Source: Afipia sp.
GTDB taxonomy: Bacteria > Pseudomonadota > Alphaproteobacteria > Rhizobiales > Xanthobacteraceae
NCBI GenBank assembly: GCA_024508675.1
Contig: JANINQ010000006.1
Span: forward strand, 124,001 to 188,000
DNA length: 64,000 nucleotides
Direction of reading: 5' to 3'
The notes under the pieces are model-generated. The model searched no databases. It saw only the letters and a list, made by a program, of their open reading frames with translations, and had not been told where the DNA came from. The position numbers and the translations under genes are program-made. Below are positions 26,562 through 35,462 of this stretch, piece by piece; within the stretch, counting starts at the first letter, position 1; each line of letters begins with the position of its first letter.

Positions 26562-27857
26562 TTATACCGCGGGCGAAGCGATGCTCAAGCTCGCGATGGC
26601 TTTCTGAAGATCACGTTTGTATTGCAGGAAATCGACGAAAATACCGTGCTCGCCGCGATCCTTCGATACGGGCCGTGCATGGAACGCCGCGATCCTGTCG
26701 CGGAAATTCGCGGTGACGTCCGCGCTTTCCTTCTGCGCCTTGATATAGGCGGCGATCAGATCGGTCTGCAGCGCGCGGCCCGGCCAGCCAACGCCCGCGC
26801 CCTCCAGCAGCCCGGCCACATAAAGCCCGTTCGGCCGCGACGGAAAGATGTTGAGATAGAGACGCGGCGCGTGCGCGTCAGCCTGCCAGTTCAGCTCGTT
26901 CAAGTCTTCGAGAAACGGAAAAGTGATCTCATAGCCGGTCGCCAGCAGCACGAGGTCGACCTGATCTTCCTTGCCGTCTGTGAAGACAACGGTATCGCCG
27001 CGAAACTCCCTGATCGGCTTGCGCAGCGCGACGTCGCCCTGCCCCAGATGCTGCAGCACCAGCGAATTGACGATCGGTGTCCTGTCATAAAGCCGGTGCT
27101 CGGGCTTCGGCAGCCCGAACCGTTCGGGCGGACCGACCAGAAACCGCAGGATCGGCTCGTGCAGCATCGAGCGCAGGCGCTTTGGAATGATGAAACGCTT
27201 CGGCTTGTGGTTGCCTTCGTCCGCGGGCTTGCCCGCGAGAAACTTCGGCACGAAGTGATTGCCGCCGCGCACGCTCCACAGCACCTCTTTGGCGCGATGA
27301 ATGGCATCGACCACAATGTCGCAGCCGGTGTTGCCCATGCCAACCACCAGCACGCGCTTGCCTTCGAAAATATCGGCGGTCTTGTAGTCCTTCGCGTGCA
27401 TCAGTTCGCTGCTGAATTCACCCGGAATCTTCGGCATCAACGGATCGCTGAGATGGCCGTTGGCGAAGATCACACTCTCATAATCTTCAGTGGTGCCGTC
27501 CCCGAGCGTCGCGCGCCAGCTTCCGTCGCGCTGTTCGAGCTTGGTCACTTCGGTGTTGAAGCGGATCAGCGGATACAGATCGAAATGCTTCGCGAAGGAT
27601 TTGAAATATTCCGACACACGCTCATGGCTCGGATAGGCCGGCCAGTCCTCCGGCATCGGAAAGTCCGCGTAGGCTGTGGTGCGCTTGGAAGAGATCAGAT
27701 GCGTCGAGGCATAGACCGCGCTCGGCGCCGCGCCATAGAGCCACTGCCCGCCGACATCGGCGTTTTTCTCGACGCACTTTACGGGAAGGTCCGCTTCCTT
27801 GAGACTTTTAACAGCGGCAAGACCCGCAGGCCCCGCACCAATGACGAGCGTCGTCAT
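26562..27857 (-). CDS. Flavin-containing monooxygenase
   Basis: 431 residues. FAD motif TLVIGAGPAGLAAVKSLKE at the N-terminus and an NADPH motif VLVVGMGNTGCDIVVDAI near 190. Between them GEFSSELMHAKDYK reads FxSxxxHxxxY, the FMO fingerprint FxGxxxHxxx(Y/F) with the Gly replaced by Ser; the Baeyer-Villiger fingerprint ends in W instead. So oxidation of a soft N or S centre is more likely than a Baeyer-Villiger reaction, though type II BVMOs also use the FMO motif. ATGA overlap with the epimerase gene shows translational coupling. Confidence 0.88.
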   Translation of the reverse strand: MTTLVIGAGPAGLAAVKSLKEADLPVKCVEKNADVGGQWLYGAAPSAVYASTHLISSKRTTAYADFPMPEDWPAYPSHERVSEYFKSFAKHFDLYPLIRFNTEVTKLEQRDGSWRATLGDGTTEDYESVIFANGHLSDPLMPKIPGEFSSELMHAKDYKTADIFEGKRVLVVGMGNTGCDIVVDAIHRAKEVLWSVRGGNHFVPKFLAGKPADEGNHKPKRFIIPKRLRSMLHEPILRFLVGPPERFGLPKPEHRLYDRTPIVNSLVLQHLGQGDVALRKPIREFRGDTVVFTDGKEDQVDLVLLATGYEITFPFLEDLNELNWQADAHAPRLYLNIFPSRPNGLYVAGLLEGAGVGWPGRALQTDLIAAYIKAQKESADVTANFRDRIAAFHARPVSKDRGEHGIFVDFLQYKRDLQKAIASLSIASPAV

Positions 27858-28840
27858 TTCCGCAGCTCCGCCCGGCCATCGCGATAGCGTTCGAACACCC
27901 TGCGTGCATCATAGCGCGGCGTGAATCCGAACCCGGCCTTCAGCTTGTCGTTGGAGAGCACCGGCCGGTACTGGATGAACTTGGCATGGCCCGGCCCGAG
28001 TTTGGTGATCCGCAACAGATGCAGCAGCCACAGCGCGGACTTCAGCAGCCAGGGCGGAATCGAAATATAGGGCCGATGATTCAGCTCCGCGATCTCACGC
28101 AGGCTCAGCGTGCCGTCCCCCGCGAGATTATACGTTCCGGCTTTCGGCTGCCGCACGGCCTGCACCAGCGCATCCACCACATCGCTGTCGGCGATCAGCG
28201 AGAAAGGCGTCGCGGTGCCGCTAACGCCCATTACGATCGGCCGTTCGAAGATCGCGGTGATCTGGTTGTTGGTGGTCGGCCCAAGCACGGTGCAGGGACG
28301 AAACACGGTCTGCTGCAGGTCGGGGTAAAGTTCCTGCCACTCGATCAGCATTTCTTCCACTTCGCGCTTGTTGCGCGCGTAGGGAAAGTCCGCGTTGCCG
28401 CGCAGCGGATCGGTTTCATGCAGCGGCACCGGATTGTCGGCGTGATAGCCATAGGCCGAGCCGCTCGACGTCACGATCAAGTGCTCGACGCCGGCATCGA
28501 GGGCGGACTGCAGCATGTTCTTGGTGCCGAGCACATCGATTTCCCAGTCGCGCTGCGGATCGCCGCCCACCGCGACAACGGAGGCAAGGTGCACCACGGT
28601 CTGCGGACGGCGGACCTGAAACATGTCCCTGAGCGCCGGGTCGCGCACATCGCCGGTCAGATAGGTGACATTGGGCAGCCGTTCATGAGCGGCGACCTCG
28701 CGCATATCGAGCGCGATGATTTCCGAGTTCCTGTTGACGCGCGCAAGTTCAGCGATCAGCGACTTGCCGATGAAACCCGCCGCGCCGGTCACCAGCACGC
28801 CGCCGTTCATCTCGTAGGGTCCTGCGTGAGCGTCGCTCAT
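27854..28840 (-). CDS. NAD-dependent epimerase/dehydratase family protein (extended SDR)
   Basis: 328 residues from the ATG at 28840, which overlaps the stop of the transporter gene (ATGA); another ATG at 28810 would remove the first ten residues. Motifs: GVLVTGAAGFIGKSLIAEL, the VVHLASVVAV strand, catalytic Ser in IVTSSGSAYG, and Tyr-x3-Lys in FPYARNKREVEE. The family covers sugar-nucleotide epimerases and 3beta-hydroxysteroid-type dehydrogenases. The C-terminal hydrophobic stretch (WLLKSALWLLHLL) could be membrane-associated, closer to the steroid-type group. Substrate unproven. Confidence 0.88.
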   Translation of the reverse strand: MSDAHAGPYEMNGGVLVTGAAGFIGKSLIAELARVNRNSEIIALDMREVAAHERLPNVTYLTGDVRDPALRDMFQVRRPQTVVHLASVVAVGGDPQRDWEIDVLGTKNMLQSALDAGVEHLIVTSSGSAYGYHADNPVPLHETDPLRGNADFPYARNKREVEEMLIEWQELYPDLQQTVFRPCTVLGPTTNNQITAIFERPIVMGVSGTATPFSLIADSDVVDALVQAVRQPKAGTYNLAGDGTLSLREIAELNHRPYISIPPWLLKSALWLLHLLRITKLGPGHAKFIQYRPVLSNDKLKAGFGFTPRYDARRVFERYRDGRAELRK

Positions 28841-29775
28841 GTTGCATGATCCGTCTGTGGGGCACCCTGCGGATGCGGGTCGCGCCGCTTCCACCATGCC
28901 GCCAGCGCCCATCCGGAGATCAGGTGCCAGACGCCCCACCCCGCCGCCACCAGCGCCGCGCCGCCAATCCCGTCAAACTGATTGAGGATCAGCGCGAGGC
29001 CAAGCCCTGAATTATGCATGCTGACTTCGATTGTCATCGCACGGGTGTCGTAATCGCTCAGGCGCAGCAGCCTGGCGGTGCCCCAGCCAAGGGCGATGGC
29101 GATGGCGTTATGGAGAATGACGAACGGCAGGATCGACACCACGAACGTCGTCAGATAGCGCGCATTGGTGAAGATCGCGCCGCCGATAAACGCCACCAGA
29201 AACAGGAACGACAGGATCTGCAGCGGACGGCGCAGCAGATGGCCGAGGCGCGGCCAGTAGTGCACCGTCGCAAGGCCAAGCGCCATCGGAATGCCGAGAA
29301 TGAGCATGGTCGAGCCGAGGAACGACAGCGGCTCGATGCTCACCTGCCGGAGCAGCGCATTGGTGTCGGGATTGAGCCCCGCCCAGAACAGAATGTTGAG
29401 CGGCGTGGTCACAATCGCGAGCAGGCTCGATACGCCGGTCATGCTGATCGAGAGCGCGGTGTTGCCGCGCGCCATGTGGGTGATCAGATTGGAAATGTTT
29501 CCACCCGGACAGGCTGCCACAACCATCATGCCGAGGGCGATGCTGGGCTGCGGCTTCAGCAGCATGGTGATCGCCCATGTCACCGCGGGCAACACCGCAA
29601 GCTGCGCCAGCAGACCGGAGAGCGGCGCAACGGGCCGGCGGAAGACTTCGATGAAATCCTCAACCCGCAGGTCGAGTGCCACGCCGTAGATGATCAGCGC
29701 CAGCACGGCGCCGAGCACGAGTTGCCCCGTCGGATTGATGTTGAGCAGAATGTCGTCGATCGGCGCGCCCGTCAT
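28837..29775 (-). CDS. Bile acid:sodium symporter (BASS) family transporter
   Basis: 312 residues with about nine to ten membrane helices. The BASS features VVAACPGGNISNLITHMARGNTALSISMTG (crossing helix with PGG) near 85-115 and EVSMHNSGLGLALIL near 255 contribute the sodium sites in this fold. The family carries bile acids, pantoate, pyruvate, steroid sulfates and other organic anions with Na+. It is the first gene of the minus-strand five-gene run with epimerase, FMO, DLH and GNAT, which suggests the imported compound is modified by them. Confidence 0.92.
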   Translation of the reverse strand: MTGAPIDDILLNINPTGQLVLGAVLALIIYGVALDLRVEDFIEVFRRPVAPLSGLLAQLAVLPAVTWAITMLLKPQPSIALGMMVVAACPGGNISNLITHMARGNTALSISMTGVSSLLAIVTTPLNILFWAGLNPDTNALLRQVSIEPLSFLGSTMLILGIPMALGLATVHYWPRLGHLLRRPLQILSFLFLVAFIGGAIFTNARYLTTFVVSILPFVILHNAIAIALGWGTARLLRLSDYDTRAMTIEVSMHNSGLGLALILNQFDGIGGAALVAAGWGVWHLISGWALAAWWKRRDPHPQGAPQTDHAT

Positions 29776-29892
29776 GTGTCCCTCAGTCCCTCATGGTGAG
29801 GTTAGTTGAGTGGATCACGCGGCGCTAGTGGACGGCCAACGTGCCGCGATCCAAACCAGGTCCATGCTGCATCGAAGCATCCACGCAGCAAA

Positions 29893-29915
29893 AAGGCCCC
29901 TGAACGGGGCCTTTC
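29893..29915 (-). terminator. Rho-independent terminator after fbcH
   Basis: On the minus strand GGCCCC (29911-29906) and GGGGCC (29900-29895) form a GC stem with loop GTTCA, flanked by A and T runs (TTTTT on the minus strand ends at about 29890). It lies about 25 bp after the fbcH stop. Confidence 0.85.
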
Positions 29916-29937
29916 GCAGATTGGATTGTCAGCTCGC

Positions 29938-32004
29938 TCAGTGAGCGTCAGCCCAGACCTTCTTCTTGGTGAAGTAGAGCAGGCCCGAGAATACGAGCAG
30001 GAACAGCATGACCTGCAGGCCGGTGCGCTTGCGGGCCTCGAGATGCGGCTCGGCAGCCCACATCAGAAACGCGGAAACGTCCTTGGCGTACTGCTGCACG
30101 GTGGCCGGCGAACCGTCATCGAAGGTCACCTGACCGTCGCTGAGCGGCTTCGGCATCTTGATGGCGTGGCCGGGGAAGTACTTGTTGTAGTACGAGCCTT
30201 CCGGAATGGTGACACCGGCCGGCGGCTTATCCTCAAAGCCCTGCAGGATCGCGTCGATGTAGTTCGGGCCCTGCTCCTGGAATTGAGTAAAGAAGTCGAA
30301 GATCACCTGCGGCACGCCGCGATCGTAGGACCGTGCCTTGGCGATCAGCGACAGGTCCGGCGGCTGTGCACCGCCGTTGGACGCACGCGCAGCCTGCTCG
30401 TTGGGGAACGGCGCCGGGAAGTTGTCGGCGACGCGGCCCGGACGCTCGAACATCTCGCCGGCATCGTTGGGACCATCCTGCACCTTGTACTCGGCAGCAA
30501 CCGCCGCAGCCTGCGCCGGGGTGTAGCCTGGGCCGCCCTCATCAGCCAGATTGCGGAAGTGCAACAGGTTCATCGAGTGACAGGTCGAGCAGACTTCCTT
30601 GTAGACCTTGTAACCACGCTGCAAGGCACCACGATCGAACTTGCCGAACGGGCCGGCGAACGACCACGACAGCGACGGCGGAGTTTCGGAGTGATCCGCC
30701 GCCTTGGCCTGCTGCACACCGCCGGTGAGCAACGCGGCGCCAGCCAGCAGCGCCACCGCGATCGACGCAACCGCCTTCTTGCCGGACTTCGCCAGCACAT
30801 CGTCGGCGATCGAGTTCGGCACCGCGCGCGGCGTCTCGATGCGGCTGAGGATCGGCAGCACGATCAGGAAGTAGGCGAAGTAGCAGAACGTCAGGATGCG
30901 ACCCACGGTGACGTAGATGCCTTCTGCCGGCTTGCCGCCGAGCCAGCCCAGCAGCACGCAGATCACGACGAAGATCCAGAAGAACTGCTTGGCGAGCGGA
31001 CGATAGCGCAGCGAACGGGTCTTGGCGCTGTCGAGCCACGGCAGGAAGGCCAGCACGAGGATCGCGCTGAACATCGCAATGACGCCGCCGAGCTTGCTCG
31101 GGATCGAACGCAGGATCGCGTAGAACGGCAGGTAGTACCATTCGGGCACGATGTGCGCCGGGGTGACGCCCGGGTTGGCCTGAACGTAGTTCTCCGCATC
31201 GCCGAGGTAGTTCGGCATGTAGAAGATGAACCAGGCGAAGAAGATCAGGAAACAGGCCATGCCGAACCCGTCCTTGATGGTCGCGTAAGGCGTGAACGGC
31301 ACGGTGTCCTTCTCGGTCTTCGGCTCAACGCCGGCCGGGTTATTCTGACCGGCGACGTGCAGGGCCCAGACGTGCAGCACGACGACGCCGGCAATCACGA
31401 ACGGCAGCAGGTAGTGCAGCGAGAAGAAGCGATTCAGCGTCGGATTACCGACCGAGTAGCCGCCCCACAGCAGCGTCACGATGCTCTCGCCGACATAGGG
31501 AATAGCCGAGAACAGGTTGGTGATGACGGTGGCGCCCCAGAAGCTCATCTGGCCCCACGGCAGCACGTAGCCCATGAAGCCGGTGGCCATCATCAGCAGA
31601 TAGATGATGACGCCGAGGATCCAGAGCACTTCGCGCGGTGCCTTGTATGACCCGTAATAGAGGCCGCGGAACATGTGGATGTAGACGGCGATGAAGAACA
31701 TCGATGCGCCGTTGGAATGCAGGTAGCGCAGCAGCCAGCCGTAGTTCACGTCGCGGACGATCAGTTCGACCGACTTGAACGCCAAATCGACATGCGGGGT
31801 GTAGTGCATCGCCAGGATGATGCCGGTGATGATTTGCACACCCAGCATCATCGAAAGGATCGCGCCGAACGTCCACCAGTAGTTGAGGTTACGCGGCGTC
31901 GGGTAAGCGACGAAAGACGAGTGGATCAGCCCCCCGATCGGGAGACGCCGTTCAACCCACTTCAAGACTGGGTTTTGCGGGTTGTAGTTCGATGGTCCGC
32001 TCAT
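29938..32004 (-). CDS. fbcH: Cytochrome b / cytochrome c1 fusion precursor of the bc1 complex
   Basis: 688 residues. Residues 1-410 are cytochrome b with eight membrane helices and the quinol-site PEWY ([10 protein letters not shown]). Then comes a signal-like segment ([19 protein letters not shown], cleavage near 436) and cytochrome c1, with the haem motif CSTCH at 472-476 and a C-terminal membrane anchor ([17 protein letters not shown]). In Bradyrhizobium this fusion is known to be cleaved to give the two subunits. The complex moves electrons from quinol to cytochrome c and pumps protons. The Rieske gene lies 50 bp upstream on the same strand. Confidence 0.97.
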   Translation of the reverse strand: MSGPSNYNPQNPVLKWVERRLPIGGLIHSSFVAYPTPRNLNYWWTFGAILSMMLGVQIITGIILAMHYTPHVDLAFKSVELIVRDVNYGWLLRYLHSNGASMFFIAVYIHMFRGLYYGSYKAPREVLWILGVIIYLLMMATGFMGYVLPWGQMSFWGATVITNLFSAIPYVGESIVTLLWGGYSVGNPTLNRFFSLHYLLPFVIAGVVVLHVWALHVAGQNNPAGVEPKTEKDTVPFTPYATIKDGFGMACFLIFFAWFIFYMPNYLGDAENYVQANPGVTPAHIVPEWYYLPFYAILRSIPSKLGGVIAMFSAILVLAFLPWLDSAKTRSLRYRPLAKQFFWIFVVICVLLGWLGGKPAEGIYVTVGRILTFCYFAYFLIVLPILSRIETPRAVPNSIADDVLAKSGKKAVASIAVALLAGAALLTGGVQQAKAADHSETPPSLSWSFAGPFGKFDRGALQRGYKVYKEVCSTCHSMNLLHFRNLADEGGPGYTPAQAAAVAAEYKVQDGPNDAGEMFERPGRVADNFPAPFPNEQAARASNGGAQPPDLSLIAKARSYDRGVPQVIFDFFTQFQEQGPNYIDAILQGFEDKPPAGVTIPEGSYYNKYFPGHAIKMPKPLSDGQVTFDDGSPATVQQYAKDVSAFLMWAAEPHLEARKRTGLQVMLFLLVFSGLLYFTKKKVWADAH

Positions 32005-32054
32005 GATGCGATCCTGACAAAGAATTAGCGACGCGATCGGGTCAGATTAGGAAA

Positions 32055-32582
32055 TCAGCCGATTTTGATTTTGGTGTCGGAAACGAAGGAATACGGCGGC
32101 ACCGGCAGGTTGGACGGCGCGGGCCCCTGACGGATGCGGCCCGACGTGTCGTACTGCGAGCCGTGGCACGGGCAGAAGAAACCGTCGTAGGTGCCCTCAT
32201 GGGCAATCGGAATACAGCCAAGGTGGGTGCAGATGCCGATCACGACGAGCCACTGGTCGTGGCCTTCCTTGACGCGCGACTGGTCGGTCTGCGGATCGGG
32301 CAGGCTCGAGACCGGCACAGCGCGGGCCTCGTCGATCTGCTTCTTGGTGCGGTTCATGATGTAGATCGGCTTGCCGCGCCAGAACACCTTGATGTCCTGT
32401 CCGGTGGCGATCGGCGAGAGATCGACTTCGATCGGGGCGCCCGCGGCGATGGTCGAGGCGTCCGGATTCATCTGGGAGATCAGCGGCCAGGCTACCGCCG
32501 CGGCGCCGACGGCGGCCACGGAGCCCGTCGCTACATAAAGAAAATCACGGCGTGTTGCAGCGGCCGATGAGGAAGACGTCAC
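32055..32582 (-). CDS. petA: Ubiquinol-cytochrome c reductase Rieske iron-sulfur subunit
   Basis: 175 residues from a GTG start at 32582. The frame is open further upstream to an ATG at 32780, but the GTG gives the expected Tat signal ([12 protein letters not shown], residues 10-21) and usual size; GGAAAGGG precedes it. The single N-terminal helix spans about 18-38. The cluster ligands are in CTHLGC and CPCHGSQYD. Rieske shuttles electrons from quinol at cytochrome b to cytochrome c1. First gene of the fbcF-fbcH operon. Confidence 0.96.
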   Translation of the reverse strand: MTSSSSAAATRRDFLYVATGSVAAVGAAAVAWPLISQMNPDASTIAAGAPIEVDLSPIATGQDIKVFWRGKPIYIMNRTKKQIDEARAVPVSSLPDPQTDQSRVKEGHDQWLVVIGICTHLGCIPIAHEGTYDGFFCPCHGSQYDTSGRIRQGPAPSNLPVPPYSFVSDTKIKIG

Positions 32583-32781
32583 GATTGCAAACCCTTTCCG
32601 AACTGCAACCGGCGGACCCGTCCCGGACAAACGCAACAGGCGCGCCGGGAGAGAAGCCGGTGCCCGCGGCCCCCCGCGGTGGCAGAATGACCACTTGTCC
32701 CACTCAACCGGGCAGAACATGCGATCTAGAATCGATCTATTGGCACCCTTGCCGAGAGAGCGCAAGCCCGCTATCGGCACA

Positions 32782-32800
32782 TTTAGTGCGACGCACTAAA
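32782..32800. promoter_or_regulatory. Perfect 19-bp palindrome (operator candidate)
   Basis: TTTAGTGCGACGCACTAAA: nine-base arms around a single A. It lies between the divergent Rieske and trmL genes, 59 bp before the trmL ATG. The core GTGCGACGCACT recurs at 57689-57700. It has the shape TGC-N3-GCA described for PhaR-like regulators; identity is inference. Confidence 0.55.
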
Positions 32801-32859
32801 ACCGCCCGCCGCTGTGTTTTTTCCTCAACTTTTTCCACCGGGCCGAAAGCCGCTGTCCG

Positions 32860-33318
32860 ATGCGCGTCGTCCTTTTCCAGCCTGACATCCCGCAGAACAC
32901 CGGGACGATTCTGCGCCTGTGCGCCTGCCTCAGCGTGGAAGCCCATATCATCGAGCCGGCCGGCTTCCCGGTCTCGGACCGTCATTTTCGCCGATCCGGA
33001 ATGGACTACCTGGATCAGGTCACCATCGTGCGGCATGTGTCGTGGACCGCTTTCGAGGCCTGGCGCGCCCAGTCCGGCGGCAGGCTGGTTCTTTTTTCGA
33101 CAAAGGCGGCAAAGCCCTATCTCGACCATATCTATCAGGACGACGACATCCTGCTGTTCGGCCGGGAATCCGCCGGAGTGCCGGATGACGTGGTAAACGC
33201 AGCCAATGAGCGGCTGGTGATCCCGATCGCCCCCGGGATGCGCTCCCTGAACGTCGCGATGAGCGTCGCCATGGCGCTCGGTGAGGCCCTTCGACAGACA
33301 AGAGGAACGGCGCGTTGA
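32860..33318 (+). CDS. trmL: tRNA (cytidine/uridine-34-2'-O)-methyltransferase
   Basis: 152 residues, SPOUT fold. Typical sequence: MRVVLFQPDIPQNTGTILRLCACL at the start, LFGRESAGVPDDV, and the C-terminal knot PIAPGMRSLNVAMSVAMALGEAL. TrmL methylates the ribose of position 34 in certain tRNA-Leu isoacceptors. Its stop overlaps the TTG start of queE, so the two are translationally coupled. The perfect palindrome at 32782-32800 lies just upstream. Confidence 0.95.
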   Translation: MRVVLFQPDIPQNTGTILRLCACLSVEAHIIEPAGFPVSDRHFRRSGMDYLDQVTIVRHVSWTAFEAWRAQSGGRLVLFSTKAAKPYLDHIYQDDDILLFGRESAGVPDDVVNAANERLVIPIAPGMRSLNVAMSVAMALGEALRQTRGTAR

Positions 33319-33947
33319 GTTATGCGGTCAAGGAAATTTTCCTGACATTGCAAGGCGAAGGCGCCCATGCCGGGCGCACCGCCGTGTTCTGCCGTTTCTC
33401 GGGCTGCAATCTGTGGACCGGCCGCGAACAGGACCGCGCGGAGGCCATCTGCAAGTTCTGCGACACCGACTTCGTCGGCATGGACGGTACGCTCGGCGGC
33501 CGCTACGCGAACGCCGATGCGCTCGCCTCCGCCGTCGCCGCGCAATGGGAAGGCCCTCCGGAACACCGTTACACGGTGCTAACCGGAGGCGAGCCGCTGC
33601 TCCAGGTCGATTCCGCGCTGATCGACGCCCTGCATGCGCGCGGCTTCACCATTGCGGTGGAAACCAACGGAACGGTCGCCGCCCCGCCCGGCCTCGACTG
33701 GATTTGCGTCAGCCCGAAAGCCGGCGCCGAATTGATCCTGCGCAAAGGGCACGAGCTGAAACTGGTCTATCCGCAACCGGAAAATAAACCGGAAGATTTC
33801 GCAAACCTGGAATTCGAGCGGTTCTCGTTGCAGCCGTTGGACGGACCTGACATAGCGCAAAGCACTCAGGCGGCCATCGCGTATTGCTTGGCGCATCCGC
33901 AGTGGCGTCTCAGCGTTCAAACGCACAAGACGCTTGGCATCAGATAA
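33315..33947 (+). CDS. queE: 7-carboxy-7-deazaguanine synthase
   Basis: 210 residues from a TTG start inside the trmL stop region (TTGA overlap). Radical SAM enzyme with the QueE-type motif C31-X14-C46-X2-C49 and the conserved EIFLTLQGEGAHAGRTAVF N-terminus; TGGEPLLQ is the AdoMet Gly-Gly-Glu motif. It contracts 6-carboxytetrahydropterin to CDG in queuosine synthesis. queD follows 31 bp later. queC and queF are not in the window, so the pathway is completed elsewhere or by salvage. Confidence 0.95.
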   Translation: MSYAVKEIFLTLQGEGAHAGRTAVFCRFSGCNLWTGREQDRAEAICKFCDTDFVGMDGTLGGRYANADALASAVAAQWEGPPEHRYTVLTGGEPLLQVDSALIDALHARGFTIAVETNGTVAAPPGLDWICVSPKAGAELILRKGHELKLVYPQPENKPEDFANLEFERFSLQPLDGPDIAQSTQAAIAYCLAHPQWRLSVQTHKTLGIR

Positions 33948-33978
33948 GGCTGGGAGCAGCCGAGACCGGATAAAGTTG

Positions 33979-34344
33979 ATGTGGGAATTGACGAAATCGT
34001 TCCGTTTCGAGGCCGCGCATTCGCTGGCGGGCACGACGCTGGGCGAAGCCAGCGACGAAATTCACGGCCACTCATTTCGCGCCGAGATTACCATCCGCGG
34101 CACGCCTGATCCCGCGACCGGAATGCTGCTGGATCTTGGCCTGCTCGAACAGCGGATGGCCGAGGTGCAAAAAATGCTCGACCACAAATGGCTCAACAAG
34201 ATCGAGGCGCTGGGCATTCCGACCCTGGAAAACCTGTCGCGCTTCATCTGGGACCGGGTCCAGCACACCGGACACGTGGTCCGGGTCAGTGTTCATCGCG
34301 ACAGTTGCGGCGAAAGCTGCACTTACTTCGGCCCGCAAGGCTGA
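33979..34344 (+). CDS. queD: 6-carboxytetrahydropterin synthase-like protein
   Basis: 121 residues from the ATG at 33979 (an upstream in-frame ATG at 33934 lies inside queE). Zinc ligands are the His of FEAAH and the two of HGHSF. The C-terminal [18 protein letters not shown] resembles the QueD end. The catalytic Cys that QueD carries four residues before HGH is Ser here (SDEIHGH). So the fold and metal site are intact but the nucleophile is not at its normal place; one of the two C-terminal Cys or a variant mechanism would be needed. Placement between queE and hemF supports a queuosine role. Confidence 0.85.
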   Translation: MWELTKSFRFEAAHSLAGTTLGEASDEIHGHSFRAEITIRGTPDPATGMLLDLGLLEQRMAEVQKMLDHKWLNKIEALGIPTLENLSRFIWDRVQHTGHVVRVSVHRDSCGESCTYFGPQG

Positions 34345-34357
34345 CGGGAGAGATCAA

Positions 34358-35251
34358 TTGGAAAAGCCCGTGACGACCATCGAACAACGCAAGCAGACGG
34401 CCCGCACGTGGTTTGAGCCGCTGCGCGACGACATCTGCGCGGCGCTGGAGAAGCTTGAAGCCGACGCGCCACCAGAGCTTTACCCGGGCGAAGCAGGCCG
34501 CTTCGTCCGCACACCGTGGGACCGCACCGATCACACCGGCAAGCCCGGCGGCGGCGGCGTGATGTCGGTGCTGCGCGGGCGGCTGTTTGAAAAGGCCGGG
34601 GTGCATTGCTCGACGGTCCATGGCGAATTCGCGCCCGAATTCCGCGCCCAGATTCCCGGCGCAGCGGACGATCCGCGATTCTGGGCCTCGGGCATTTCGC
34701 TGATCATCCATCCGCGGAATCCGAACGTCCCGGCGGTTCATATGAACACCCGCTTCGTGGTGACCACCAAGGCCTGGTTCGGCGGCGGCGCCGACCTGAC
34801 GCCGGTGCTGGACCGGCGGCGGACCCAGGACGATCCGGACTCCGTTGCCTTTCACGAGGCCATGAAGGCGCCGTGTGACGCCCACACCGCCGTCGCGCCC
34901 TATGACAAGTTCAAGACCTGGTGCGACGAATACTTCTACCTGCCCCACCGCAAGGAGCCCCGCGGGATCGGCGGCATCTTCTACGACTGGCTGGACACGG
35001 GCGACTGGGACGCGGATTTCGCCTTCACCAGGGATGTCGGCCGGGCCTTTGCCCGGATCTACCCCGAACTGGTACGGCGGAACTTCAAGGATGCCTGGAC
35101 CGACAAGGACCGCCAGGAGCAGCTCGTGCGCCGTGGCCGTTATGTCGAATTCAACCTGCTTTACGACCGAGGGACGATTTTTGGCCTGAAAACCGGCGGC
35201 AACGTCGACTCCATCCTTTCCTCGATGCCTCCAGAGGTGAAATGGCCCTGA
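34358..35251 (+). CDS. hemF: Oxygen-dependent coproporphyrinogen III oxidase
   Basis: 297 residues from TTG at 34358, with GGGAGAG eight bases upstream; GTG at 34370 is the alternative. It converts coproporphyrinogen III to protoporphyrinogen IX with O2. Conserved pieces include [11 protein letters not shown], the [13 protein letters not shown] block, [30 protein letters not shown], and the C-terminal [23 protein letters not shown]. Length is that of E. coli HemF. Probably the last gene of trmL-queE-queD-hemF; the 211 bp after it lead to an outer-membrane protein gene. Confidence 0.96.
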   Translation: MEKPVTTIEQRKQTARTWFEPLRDDICAALEKLEADAPPELYPGEAGRFVRTPWDRTDHTGKPGGGGVMSVLRGRLFEKAGVHCSTVHGEFAPEFRAQIPGAADDPRFWASGISLIIHPRNPNVPAVHMNTRFVVTTKAWFGGGADLTPVLDRRRTQDDPDSVAFHEAMKAPCDAHTAVAPYDKFKTWCDEYFYLPHRKEPRGIGGIFYDWLDTGDWDADFAFTRDVGRAFARIYPELVRRNFKDAWTDKDRQEQLVRRGRYVEFNLLYDRGTIFGLKTGGNVDSILSSMPPEVKWP

Positions 35252-35462
35252 CCGCGTGCTCCGCGAAATTGAGAAAAGCTTAATAAAAGGGCGTTTTTGG
35301 AGCGTTTTTGACGTGTCACCGAGACAGCACACTCGGCAAAGAACGGTATCCGACGCCCCTGGAAAAGCCTGAAACCATTTGAGCCGAGGCGGCCCTCCAC
35401 GTACCTTGAGGGTCATAGGTGCGGCGGAATCATACCGCTGCCAACGATTCTAAGGGGCTCCG

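Noticed and set aside
25788-27887. 699-codon plus-strand open frame opposite the FMO and DLH genes
   Set aside because: It crosses several minus-strand genes with clear families; Arg/His-rich translation typical of antisense frames.
29806-31650. 614-codon plus-strand open frame opposite fbcH
   Set aside because: Antisense to cytochrome b/c1, whose haem and quinol motifs are intact.
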